The translations under genes were made by a program, and so were the position numbers. DNA of 14,871 nucleotides from positions 1-14,871 of the forward strand of contig DBIH01000083.1 in assembly GCA_002296885.1 (NCBI GenBank), read 5' to 3'. The DNA comes from Flavobacterium sp. UBA807 (GTDB lineage: Bacteria; Bacteroidota; Bacteroidia; Flavobacteriales; Flavobacteriaceae). The notes under the pieces are model-generated. The model worked only from the letters and a program-made list of their open reading frames with translations. It was not told the origin of the DNA and searched no databases. This document shows, piece after piece, positions 7,923-14,116 of the stretch (positions are counted from its first letter, which is position 1; the number at the start of each line of letters is the position of its first letter).

Positions 7923-8234
7923 TTATTTCTTTTCAAACCAATTGGCAATAAATCCCAATCCGCAGGCACGGAGCATTTTCTTTTCGAATGCCCAAAAGAA
8001 TTTAAACTGCCCGAATATAAATCCGAAGAAAACCAATAATGGCTGATAAACAGGAAAGATTAGTAAAACATACAAAGGCCAATATTCCCATGGATTATCC
8101 CTGTTAACATTAAACGCAGCAAGAATAGGTTTTGAAAGATACCCGGCAGTCGAACCGGTAATGGCAAATACGACAATAATGACAGTCAATTGCCAATTCG
8201 ATTTTATGTTCCAGCGTTCCTTAAAGTTTCCCAT
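7923..8234 (-). CDS. Small membrane protein, DUF6787-like
   Basis: The 103-residue product has two hydrophobic segments: LTVIIVVFAITGSTAGYLSKPIL (about 16-39) and PLYVLLIFPVYQPLLVFFGFIFG (about 53-75). These are followed by FKFFWAFEKKMLRACGLGF and a basic C-terminus. The arrangement (K-E-R-W start, G-S-T-A-G-Y in the first helix, G-Q-F-x-F-F-W after the second) matches what I remember of Bacteroidota DUF6787 proteins, whose function is unknown. It lies in the tight run between the DUF6146-like lipoprotein and lolD. Confidence 0.82.
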   Translation of the reverse strand: MGNFKERWNIKSNWQLTVIIVVFAITGSTAGYLSKPILAAFNVNRDNPWEYWPLYVLLIFPVYQPLLVFFGFIFGQFKFFWAFEKKMLRACGLGFIANWFEKK

Positions 8235-8264
8235 AGTTGTTCAAGTGCCACAAACTTAATGAAT

Positions 8265-8699
8265 TTATGGACTCGGGACAAATCCATCCAATTGTTGTTT
8301 GTTTGTAAGCTGAAAATAAATCATATAGTTGTAAATCAGGTAATTTACCTCATAACCATAATGAATGTTAGGGTCATAGTTGATTTGCATTTCATATAAA
8401 CTTGGGTTGTAGCGCTGAGGCTGCATCGCTCTTATGTTCCATTCATTGACATAAATCCGGTTCTTATTTTCAAGGTAGTTTACAGAATAATAATTTCTTG
8501 GTTTGGCACGGCTCGCAAGCCAACTGCTAAATCCGGGATCAATGATGATTACTTCATATTGTAAGGAATCATTCGCAATACGAACTGTATCTGAAGCGTT
8601 CGCAACATCAGGAGTCTTTGCTTTTGCGGTAATATTTTTATCGAAATGGCAGGAAGCCAGTATGATAACTAAAACTAAAGAAAAGGCTATTGATTTCAT
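8265..8699 (-). CDS. Lipoprotein, DUF6146-like
   Basis: This is a 144-residue lipoprotein with lipobox LASC (Cys17) after a short hydrophobic signal. The body contains YEVIIIDPGFSSWLASRAKPRNYYS, then YVNEWNIRAMQPQRYN, then YGYEVNYLIYNYMIYFQL, the pattern I recall for DUF6146, a Bacteroidota family of unknown function. The aromatic-rich C-terminal half suggests a compact beta-rich domain on the periplasmic face. The gene is 30 bases upstream of the DUF6787-like gene. It comes after a terminator that ends the DUF937 transcript, so it probably heads the lolD operon. Confidence 0.86.
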   Translation of the reverse strand: MKSIAFSLVLVIILASCHFDKNITAKAKTPDVANASDTVRIANDSLQYEVIIIDPGFSSWLASRAKPRNYYSVNYLENKNRIYVNEWNIRAMQPQRYNPSLYEMQINYDPNIHYGYEVNYLIYNYMIYFQLTNKQQLDGFVPSP

Positions 8700-8761
8700 G
8701 GCAATTCAGTTTGACATAAATTTACAAAAAACAAGTACTGGCTGTTTCAACTTTAACAAAT

Positions 8762-8787
8762 AAAAAACCACGCTCTTGGCGTGGTTT
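8762..8787 (-). terminator. Intrinsic terminator after the DUF937 gene
   Basis: AAACCACGC (8765-8773) pairs with GCGTGGTTT (8779-8787) around a 5-base loop. Read on the minus strand, the stem is followed by six Ts (8767-8762). It lies 22 bases downstream of the DUF937 gene's stop. Confidence 0.9.
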
Positions 8788-8808
8788 GCAGTTATCATAG
8801 ATATAAAA

Positions 8809-9375
8809 TTATTTTCCGAAAAGCTTACCCAGCAATCCGCCGAGGCCGCCTGATTTCTTCGAAACGGCAGCAACTGCATCGCTGATTCCAACTTGGCCGT
8901 CGCCATCCTGGTCGAGGCCGAATTGACCACCGTATTTTGAAATGGCATCCATGATTCCGCCACCTGTTTCAGAATTACCTCCCGAAATGGCATTGACAAT
9001 ATCAGAAACCTGAAAGCTACTGTCATTAGGATCTTTTGCTTTGTTAACCAATGAGCCCAATACTTTTGGAATCAGGCTTCCGGCAACTCCTGAAGCTGCA
9101 TCACTGTCCAATCCGAATTTCTCTCCCAGACTTCCTGATAATTTATCAGTCAATTGTTTTACAGCCGGATTTGAAGCATCGGAAGCATTATCTCCCTGAA
9201 ATAAACCTGCCAGATCAGAAGTATTTCCGTTGGCAACCATTTCTTTTAAACCGTCAAGAATAGAAGAACTGGCTTCATTCATTACAGCTTCGTTATGTTC
9301 GTTAGGAACCGCAGCATTATTTACTACTGCATCACCGCCAAATTGTTTTATTAGGTTTGTTAATTGTTCAAACAT
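8809..9375 (-). CDS. DUF937 domain protein with C-terminal EF-hand-like loop
   Basis: The 188-residue product has no signal peptide. It starts MFEQLTNLIKQFGGDAVVNN and continues with Gly/Ala/Asn-rich helices (SSSILDGLKEMVANGNTSDLAGLF, VAGSLIPKVLGSLVNKA), as in DUF937 proteins. Near the end, DQDGDGQVGISD (about 155-166) has the D-x-D-x-D-G spacing of an EF-hand or dockerin calcium loop. A glycine-leucine-rich tail (GGLGGLLGKLFGK) follows. The function is unknown. It is 60 bases downstream of serA on the same strand and closed by its own terminator, so it may be the last gene of the serC-serA transcript. Confidence 0.85.
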   Translation of the reverse strand: MFEQLTNLIKQFGGDAVVNNAAVPNEHNEAVMNEASSSILDGLKEMVANGNTSDLAGLFQGDNASDASNPAVKQLTDKLSGSLGEKFGLDSDAASGVAGSLIPKVLGSLVNKAKDPNDSSFQVSDIVNAISGGNSETGGGIMDAISKYGGQFGLDQDGDGQVGISDAVAAVSKKSGGLGGLLGKLFGK

Positions 9376-9435
9376 GTTATCAGTTTTTAAATTGACTATA
9401 AACTTAATTAAATTTTCATCAGGAAAAAAGTCAGT

Positions 9436-10398
9436 TTATACTTTTTCTACTTTTAAAAGACTGATTACCTGTTCTGCTAACTCAGTACCAATTCTGTCCT
9501 GAGCTTCCAATGTGGCTGCACCAATATGTGGCGTCAATGAAATCTTTGGATGCATCAATATTTGGATTTCCGGAGTTGGTTCGTTTTCAAAAACATCTAA
9601 GCCTGCGAATAATACTTTTTCAGCATCTAAAGCCTTGATCAATGCTACTTCGTCAATAACACCGCCACGAGCGCAGTTTACAATACCAACATTGTCTTTC
9701 ATCAAAGCAAACTCGGCTTCGCCAATTACATAACCATCCTGCGAAGGAACATGAAGTGTAATAAAATCAGAATGTTTGAAGACATCTTCCATTGGCTCGG
9801 TTATAAACTCAACATTGATGAACTGACCATTGTAGAAATCAACTCTCACTTCAGCCTTATCCACAAACTTATCGGCTGCAATCACTCGCATTCCCAAACC
9901 AAGCGCCATTTTGGCAACAGCCTGCCCAATACGTCCAAAACCAATAATCCCCAAAGTCTTTCCGCGTAATTCGATTCCGTTTGCATACGCTTTTTTCAAA
10001 CCTTCAAAGTTGGAATCGCCTTCCAAAGGCATATTCCTGTTCGAATCCTGAAGAAAACGAACACCGGTAAACAAGTGCGCAAACACCAGTTCAGCCACAC
10101 TCTCCGATGAAGATGCAGGCGTATTGATTACGTGTAAACCTTTGCTACGTGCATAATCCACATCAATATTATCCATTCCAACACCGCCACGCCCAATGAT
10201 TTTAAGTCTTGGGCAATTGTCGATGATATCCTGACGCACTTTGGTCGCGCTTCTCACAATTAGTACATCAATCTTGTGTTCGTTGATATAATTGGCAACC
10301 TGTTCCTGTGCTACTTTTGTTGTAATCACTTCAAAACCACCTTTTTCCAAAGCTTTAATTCCGCTTTTGGAAATTCCGTCGTTGGCTAATACTTTCAT
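9436..10398 (-). CDS. serA: D-3-phosphoglycerate dehydrogenase SerA, short form without ACT domain
   Basis: This 320-residue D-2-hydroxyacid dehydrogenase oxidises 3-phosphoglycerate to 3-phosphohydroxypyruvate with NAD, the first step of serine synthesis. It has the Rossmann motif GFGRIG (153-158) in the NAD-binding domain. Catalytic residues are Arg244 (NCARGG), Glu273 (ENEP) and His291 (TPHIGAAT). The protein stops soon after the second half of the substrate domain, with no ACT or ASB domain, so classical serine feedback through an ACT domain is not expected. The start is set at the ATG at 10398 (MKVLANDG). The frame extends to 10440, but those residues (MRMRFLVPRNDNKR) are a translated piece of a dispersed repeat. 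Directly upstream is serC, the next pathway step. Confidence 0.95.
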   Translation of the reverse strand: MKVLANDGISKSGIKALEKGGFEVITTKVAQEQVANYINEHKIDVLIVRSATKVRQDIIDNCPRLKIIGRGGVGMDNIDVDYARSKGLHVINTPASSSESVAELVFAHLFTGVRFLQDSNRNMPLEGDSNFEGLKKAYANGIELRGKTLGIIGFGRIGQAVAKMALGLGMRVIAADKFVDKAEVRVDFYNGQFINVEFITEPMEDVFKHSDFITLHVPSQDGYVIGEAEFALMKDNVGIVNCARGGVIDEVALIKALDAEKVLFAGLDVFENEPTPEIQILMHPKISLTPHIGAATLEAQDRIGTELAEQVISLLKVEKV

Positions 10399-10405
10399 TC
10401 TTTTA

Positions 10406-10435
10406 TTGTCATTTCGAGGGACGAGAAATCTCATC
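10406..10435. repeat. Dispersed-repeat-like element just upstream of serA
   Basis: On the plus strand this reads TTGTCATTTCGAGGGACG and then AGAAATCTCATC. It is a variant of a short palindromic sequence that I recall scattered between Bacteroidota genes (TGTCATTTCGA.. type). It begins 8 bases upstream of the serA start codon, so it occupies most of the leader where ribosome contacts would be. Confidence 0.6.
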
Positions 10436-10447
10436 CTCATTATTAAT

Positions 10448-10550
10448 ATTTAGGAGCTATTTCCGGCTGTTCGCGTCAATCTTTTGCTGTCGCTTAGTAA
10501 ACTCAGCGTAAGCAAAAGGATTTTGCTTCCATCCGGGCTAGGCTCTGTTT
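10448..10550. repeat. Intergenic repeat-like element with long hairpin between serC and serA
   Basis: The stretch begins ATTTAGGAGCTATTTCCGGC and ends CATCCGGGCTAGGCTCTG. Both edges resemble an intergenic element I recall as abundant in Flavobacteriaceae ('GGAGCTATTTCC..CTTTTG..GGGCTAG'). Its middle folds into one long imperfect hairpin: AATCTTTTGCT (10478-10488) pairs with AGCAAAAGGATT (10511-10522, one bulged G), and the stem continues inward through CGCTTAGT/ACTCAGCG. It starts directly at the serC stop codon. No coding function is apparent. Confidence 0.65.
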
Positions 10551-11642
10551 TTAAACTGTAACTTCGTTTTGTTTTACAACTTCTTCCAATTTCTTCATTA
10601 CATCCACCAGAACCTGAACGCTTTCTAATGGCAAGGCATTGTACATCGAAGCTCGGTAACCGCCAACCGAACGGTGTCCGGCAATACCAGAGATTCCGGC
10701 TTCTTTCCACATCTTGTCAAAAGTCTCCTGGTTTTTCTCATCAACCAATAAGAAAGTAGCATTCATGTTGCTCCTGTCTTTTTTATCAGCAGTACCGATG
10801 AATAATGAGTTTCTGTCAATTTCGTTGTATAATAATTGCGCTTTAGCTTCATTTACTTTTTCAATCGCGGCAATTCCGCCATTTCTTTTTAACCATTGTA
10901 AAGTCAATAAGCAAGTATACACTGCGAAAACTGCAGGTGTATTGTACATGCTTTCGGCCTTGATGTGCTTTTCATAATCCAAGATACTTGGAATCGCTCT
11001 TCCTGATTTTCCAAGGATTTCTTCTTTTACCACAACCAATGTAGCTCCGGCAGCGCCCATATTTTTCTGAGCACCGGCATAGATTAAATCAAATTGTGTG
11101 AAATCCAGACTTCTCGAGAAAATATCCGAACTCATATCACAAACTACAGGAACATTCGTTTTTGGAAATGATTTCATTTGGGTTCCAAAGATTGTATTGT
11201 TGCTCGTGCAGTGAAAATAACTGGCATCAGTAGGAATGGTATAATCGGTTGGAATATGATTGTAGTTTTGCTCTTTTGAAGATGCAACAACAACAGTCTC
11301 GCCAAAGAATTTTGCTTCTTTAATGGCGTTGCTTGCCCATGTTCCGGTATCTAAATACGCCGCTTTGCCGTCAACTTTCATCAAATTATAAGGAACCATC
11401 AAAAACTCTAAGCTTGCTCCACCTTGTAAAAACAAAGCCTGATAGCCTTTTCCTTCCAAACCTAAAAGCTCCAGAACCAAAGCTCTTGCTTCTTCCATAA
11501 CGGCAACAAAGTCTTTGCTTCTGTGTGAAATCTCGAGGATAGATAAATCAGAATTATTAAAATTTAAAACGGCTTGCGCTGATTTTTCAAATACTTCCTG
11601 TGGCAATACGCATGGACCGGCGCTGTAATTATGTTTTTTCAT
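10551..11642 (-). CDS. serC: Phosphoserine aminotransferase SerC
   Basis: This 363-residue class V PLP-dependent aminotransferase converts 3-phosphohydroxypyruvate and glutamate to phosphoserine and 2-oxoglutarate; the family also acts in vitamin B6 synthesis. The N-terminus NYSAGPCVLPQEV is the family hallmark, followed by EISHRSKDF, QGGAS (73-77) and DTGTWASNAIKEA. The PLP lysine is Lys193 in YAGAQKNMGAAG, with Asp169 of CDMSSD upstream. The C-terminus carries SGIAGHRSVGGYRASMYNALP, the family's substrate-phosphate segment. Length is normal. serA lies downstream on the same strand across a 152-base gap filled by repeats. The 193-base region upstream holds two 11-base direct repeats that could be regulatory. 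Confidence 0.97.
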   Translation of the reverse strand: MKKHNYSAGPCVLPQEVFEKSAQAVLNFNNSDLSILEISHRSKDFVAVMEEARALVLELLGLEGKGYQALFLQGGASLEFLMVPYNLMKVDGKAAYLDTGTWASNAIKEAKFFGETVVVASSKEQNYNHIPTDYTIPTDASYFHCTSNNTIFGTQMKSFPKTNVPVVCDMSSDIFSRSLDFTQFDLIYAGAQKNMGAAGATLVVVKEEILGKSGRAIPSILDYEKHIKAESMYNTPAVFAVYTCLLTLQWLKRNGGIAAIEKVNEAKAQLLYNEIDRNSLFIGTADKKDRSNMNATFLLVDEKNQETFDKMWKEAGISGIAGHRSVGGYRASMYNALPLESVQVLVDVMKKLEEVVKQNEVTV

Positions 11643-11703
11643 TGTTCAAATTTCTAAATTGTGAGATGCAAATTTCGTAAACAGGTATTTAAAAAGCGAT
11701 TAG

Positions 11704-11744
11704 AATTCGGCAATAATTCGGCGATGTTATTAACGAAAACGTTA
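11704..11744. promoter_or_regulatory. Direct and inverted repeats upstream of serC, possible operator
   Basis: AATTCGGCAAT (11704-11714) is followed immediately by AATTCGGCGAT (11715-11725), two near-identical 11-base units one helical turn apart. Next comes the inverted repeat TAACG (11731-11735), AAAA, CGTTA (11740-11744). They lie 60-100 bases upstream of the serC ATG. Regulatory use is inference from position and symmetry only. Confidence 0.3.
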
Positions 11745-11781
11745 TAGTTTATAAGATTACTGCATTTGAAATTAAAAGGAG

Positions 11782-11821
11782 GAAGCCCAGTGGGCTTCAG
11801 GTATTTGAACTTTAGTTCAAA
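11782..11821 (-). terminator. Tandem hairpins after the acyl-CoA reductase gene, possible terminator
   Basis: Read on the minus strand, 14 bases past the stop, TTTGAAC..GTTCAAA (11821-11804, 4-base loop) is followed by GAAGCCC..GGGCTTC (11798-11782, 3-base loop) and then CTCCTTTT. The second hairpin with its modest T-run could terminate transcription. The pair could equally be another small dispersed repeat. Confidence 0.5.
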
Positions 11822-11835
11822 CAATTGTTAGTTTT

Positions 11836-12906
11836 TTACAAAGTAGTTAAGAATTGCAGCGTATCCACATTATCAGCATAATCCCAAAGTTTTGGTCGTT
11901 GGGTTTGTCCAAAAGCAATCGAATTTGGAATCAAATTATTCGAAACAATGCACTGAATTTTTTCTGAATCTTTTTCAAGTCGTTTCTGCAATTCGTCAAT
12001 ATTGTCATACTGTTCATAAAACACAGAGGAAATAGGAGAGGCATAGCTTGTGTCTTCTTTCAGCGTCAGGAATTCGTTATCGAATATCTTGAAATTACTC
12101 ATCAGGAAAACAGCCTTGTTGTAATCGTAATTATTAGAGTATTTTTCATAGAAAATAACGTCTTTGTATTCATACATCGCCTTGAAGAATGCGTCAAAAT
12201 TATAGTCTTTCGGAACAAATAATTTGGAAACATTGCGGCATCCCAATCCAAAATACCTAAAGATATCTTCGCCAAGATTAACTAAATCTTCATACGTTTC
12301 TTTTCCGTTTAAAACAGCAACCGAATTACGGTTTTTTCGAATGATACTTGGTTTGTCCTTGAAATAGAATTCGAAATAACGTGCCGTATTGTTGCTTCCG
12401 GTAGCAATGACTGCATCAAAATTTTCAAGTTTCCCATCGGTAAAAGCGATGTAATCCGAAAGTTTTGGCTCAACGCTGATCAGATAATTGGCAAGGAATT
12501 GTATTAAATGCGGGTCATTTGATGACATCTTAATCAATGCTTTATTTCCTGAAATCAAAACAGAAAGAAAGTCATGGAAACCAACCAATGGAATATTTCC
12601 TGCGAGGATTAAACCAACAATTTTAACCTTTCTGTCATCCTGAGCGCAGTCGAAGGAATAGTTTGACAACCATTGGTTTAAATTTTCTTCGGTCAAAGCT
12701 TCTGCCCACGACTGAACAGAAAAATAAACCTGTTCCGGTGTAAACCATCCATTGTGTGATTGTGATAATTCGATTAAATCCTTGAACTTTTCAAAATACA
12801 AATCATTATGAAGAACATCAGCACGAAGAACTTGTTCATTCAATTTAAATTGACTTAAGAATTTGCCTAACTCAACAAAAGATAATTTTGTGTTAATTGA
12901 ATTCAT
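11836..12906 (-). CDS. LuxC-type acyl-CoA reductase
   Basis: The 356-residue product resembles the LuxC/acyl-CoA reductase family (PF05893), NADPH-dependent enzymes that reduce an acyl-thioester to an aldehyde through an acyl-cysteine. The blocks VGLILAGNIPLVGFHDFLSVLISGNKALIK (97-126), ATGSNNTARYFEFYF (168-182), IRKNRNSVAVL (189-199) and FRYFGLGCRNVSKLFVP (216-232) are visible; Cys223 in GLGCRN is the likely nucleophile. The substrate in Bacteroidota is not established and no luciferase genes are nearby. Residues 84-92 (SFDCAQDDR) are encoded by a dispersed-repeat sequence sitting in frame in a linker. It is divergent from the ferredoxin gene and upstream of serC on the same strand, separated by 193 bases and paired hairpins. 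Confidence 0.88.
   Translation of the reverse strand: MNSINTKLSFVELGKFLSQFKLNEQVLRADVLHNDLYFEKFKDLIELSQSHNGWFTPEQVYFSVQSWAEALTEENLNQWLSNYSFDCAQDDRKVKIVGLILAGNIPLVGFHDFLSVLISGNKALIKMSSNDPHLIQFLANYLISVEPKLSDYIAFTDGKLENFDAVIATGSNNTARYFEFYFKDKPSIIRKNRNSVAVLNGKETYEDLVNLGEDIFRYFGLGCRNVSKLFVPKDYNFDAFFKAMYEYKDVIFYEKYSNNYDYNKAVFLMSNFKIFDNEFLTLKEDTSYASPISSVFYEQYDNIDELQKRLEKDSEKIQCIVSNNLIPNSIAFGQTQRPKLWDYADNVDTLQFLTTL
12632..12657. repeat. Dispersed short repeat embedded in frame in the acyl-CoA reductase gene
   Basis: The plus strand reads TGTCATCCTGAGCG and continues to GTCGAAGGA, a sequence I recall as a very common short intergenic repeat in Bacteroidota and other bacteria. Here it lies inside a gene; its minus-strand translation is SFDCAQDD(R). 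The frame is intact on both sides. Confidence 0.75.
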
Positions 12907-12911
12907 TTAGA

Positions 12912-12943
12912 TTTGTTTGTAAAGCGTTTAGATTGTAATTTTG
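12912..12943 (+). promoter_or_regulatory. Bacteroidota-type promoter for the ferredoxin gene
   Basis: TTTG (12912-12915) and TAATTTTG (12936-12943) are separated by 20 bases, fitting the -33 TTG / -7 TAnnTTTG consensus of Bacteroidota sigma factor. Transcription would start near 12950, giving a leader of about 87 bases. The leader contains the inverted repeat AATAGAATA (12965-12973) / TATTCTATT (13000-13008). Confidence 0.6.
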
Positions 12944-12945
12944 CG

Positions 12946-12953
12946 CAAAAATA
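12946..12953 (-). promoter_or_regulatory. Possible -7 element for the acyl-CoA reductase gene
   Basis: On the minus strand this is TATTTTTG, matching TAnnTTTG, about 40 bases upstream of the reductase ATG. I see no good TTG at the -33 distance. It overlaps the ferredoxin promoter through the palindrome TTTTGCGCAAAA (12939-12950). Confidence 0.4.
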
Positions 12954-13036
12954 AGACAATAGAAAATAGAATAAAGAGAAAAGACAACATAATTGTTTAT
13001 ATTCTATTCTCTAATACTCTTTTATCAAAAATAATT

Positions 13037-13387
13037 ATGGCAATCATTATAACAGACGAATGTATCAATTGTGGTGCCTGCGAACCAGAGTGCCCAAATA
13101 CTGCAATTTATGAAGGCGCAGATGATTGGAGGTACAAAGACGGAACCAAACTCAGAGGCAAAGTAATTTTACCTGACGGAACCGAAATAGATTCTGAAGC
13201 AGCACAAACTCCAATCTCTGATGATATTTATTATATCGTTCCGGGTAAATGTACGGAATGCAAAGGTTTTCATGAAGAACCACAATGTGCGGCTGTTTGT
13301 CCTGTAGATTGCTGTGTCCCTGATGATAACCATGTTGAAAGCGAAGAAACGCTTCTGAATAGACAAGCATTTCTTCATAATGAATAA
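13037..13387 (+). CDS. 2[4Fe-4S] ferredoxin, Alvin type
   Basis: The 116-residue protein binds two [4Fe-4S] clusters as a small electron carrier in the cytoplasm. The first motif is Cys9-x2-Cys12-x2-Cys15-x3-Cys19-Pro. The second has the longer spacing Cys72-x2-Cys75-x8-Cys84-x3-Cys88-Pro, typical of Allochromatium-type ferredoxins. Two further cysteines (92, 93) follow. Between the clusters is an insert of about 45 residues ([18 protein letters not shown]..), common in Bacteroidota versions. The start is the ATG at 13037 ([15 protein letters not shown]); the upstream 32-codon extension is leader DNA. The gene is divergent from the LuxC-type reductase, which makes a redox link between them plausible but unproven, and it has its own terminator. 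Confidence 0.95.
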   Translation: MAIIITDECINCGACEPECPNTAIYEGADDWRYKDGTKLRGKVILPDGTEIDSEAAQTPISDDIYYIVPGKCTECKGFHEEPQCAAVCPVDCCVPDDNHVESEETLLNRQAFLHNE

Positions 13388-13418
13388 AAAAATCCTGTGT
13401 TTAAAGCACAGGATTTTT
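13388..13418. terminator. Bidirectional intrinsic terminator between ferredoxin and secreted-protein genes
   Basis: AAAAATCCTGTG (13388-13399) pairs exactly with CACAGGATTTTT (13407-13418) around a 7-base loop. A/T-runs on both sides suit the two convergent genes. Confidence 0.93.
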
Positions 13419-13441
13419 AGTTAAGTATTTAGGTAGGTTGA

Positions 13442-13966
13442 TTATTTCTGCAGAGTATATGTTTCTATGGTGACTTTATCTGTTTTTTCATCATAAGTTT
13501 CCAAAACCAGATTTCCATTGGCATCAAAATAACCCACAGAAAATTTATCCTTGTTTTTATAAATGTAATTATTGTTTGAGGTTCTTCTCAAAACGGAAAC
13601 ATTATTCGGACTTGAAACAGTGTAACCTGCTTTATCGGAAAGCACATGGTATCTTTCTCCGTTATAAGAATAATAAGCAGAATGGTCAACATCAACAACT
13701 CGCTCCTGTCCATCAACGTTGACCGTTGTCGTAACGGTTGCCTGCGTTGGTGTAGGCTGGATGTCGGTATTTAATGTTCCTTTAGGTACTTCTTTGAGTT
13801 CGATATCCTGAACCTCTTTTATTTCTTGTTTTTTTACAACCTTATGTTCTCCTTTATTATCCTTTACAGTTGTTGTTGTTTCAACGGTTTCGATTTTCTT
13901 GTTTTGATTTTGAGCCTGTAAACCAAACGAAAGAAGAAGCGTAAATATTCCAATTATAGTTTTCAT
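13442..13966 (-). CDS. Secreted protein of unknown function
   Basis: I do not recognise this 174-residue protein. It has a signal peptide (MKTIIGIFTLLLSFGLQAQ, cleavage before Gln). A low-complexity Lys/Glu/Val/Thr-rich segment follows (about 20-75, for example KKIETVETTTTVKDNKGEHKVVKKQEIKEVQ). A Tyr-rich C-terminal part (YYSYNGERYHVLSDKAGYTV, YIYKNKDKFSVGYFDANGNLVLETY) looks like short beta strands. It has no cysteines and no lipobox, so a soluble periplasmic or surface location is likely. It stands alone between two hairpin terminators on its own promoter region, whose elements I cannot identify with confidence. Confidence 0.8.
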   Translation of the reverse strand: MKTIIGIFTLLLSFGLQAQNQNKKIETVETTTTVKDNKGEHKVVKKQEIKEVQDIELKEVPKGTLNTDIQPTPTQATVTTTVNVDGQERVVDVDHSAYYSYNGERYHVLSDKAGYTVSSPNNVSVLRRTSNNNYIYKNKDKFSVGYFDANGNLVLETYDEKTDKVTIETYTLQK

Positions 13967-14062
13967 AATAATTAATTTTACGATTAGTATGTTGTAAATT
14001 TAGCCCGTTATCAAATCAAAACCATTACATGATTTTTGGATTGAGTTATACCTTTTACACAT

Positions 14063-14094
14063 AAAAAAATCCTGAGGGTGAGCTCAGGATTTTT
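14063..14094 (-). terminator. Intrinsic terminator after the TonB-dependent receptor gene
   Basis: AAAAATCCTGAG (14065-14076) pairs with CTCAGGATTTTT (14083-14094) around a 6-base loop. On the minus strand it is followed by a run of seven Ts. It lies 22 bases past the receptor stop codon. Confidence 0.93.
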
Positions 14095-14116
14095 ATTGCT
14101 ATTCAGTTTTTTTAAA

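Noticed and set aside
10399..10440. Upstream start for serA adding 14 residues
   Set aside because: The extra residues are encoded by a dispersed repeat; SerA proteins begin at MKVLANDG.
10450..10710. Short minus-strand frame across the serC end and the spacer
   Set aside because: It overlaps serC in another frame and its other half is the hairpin repeat; the product has no protein-like pattern.
12941..13036. N-terminal extension of the ferredoxin
   Set aside because: It is AT-rich leader sequence beginning inside the promoter element; the family starts shortly before the first cysteine motif.
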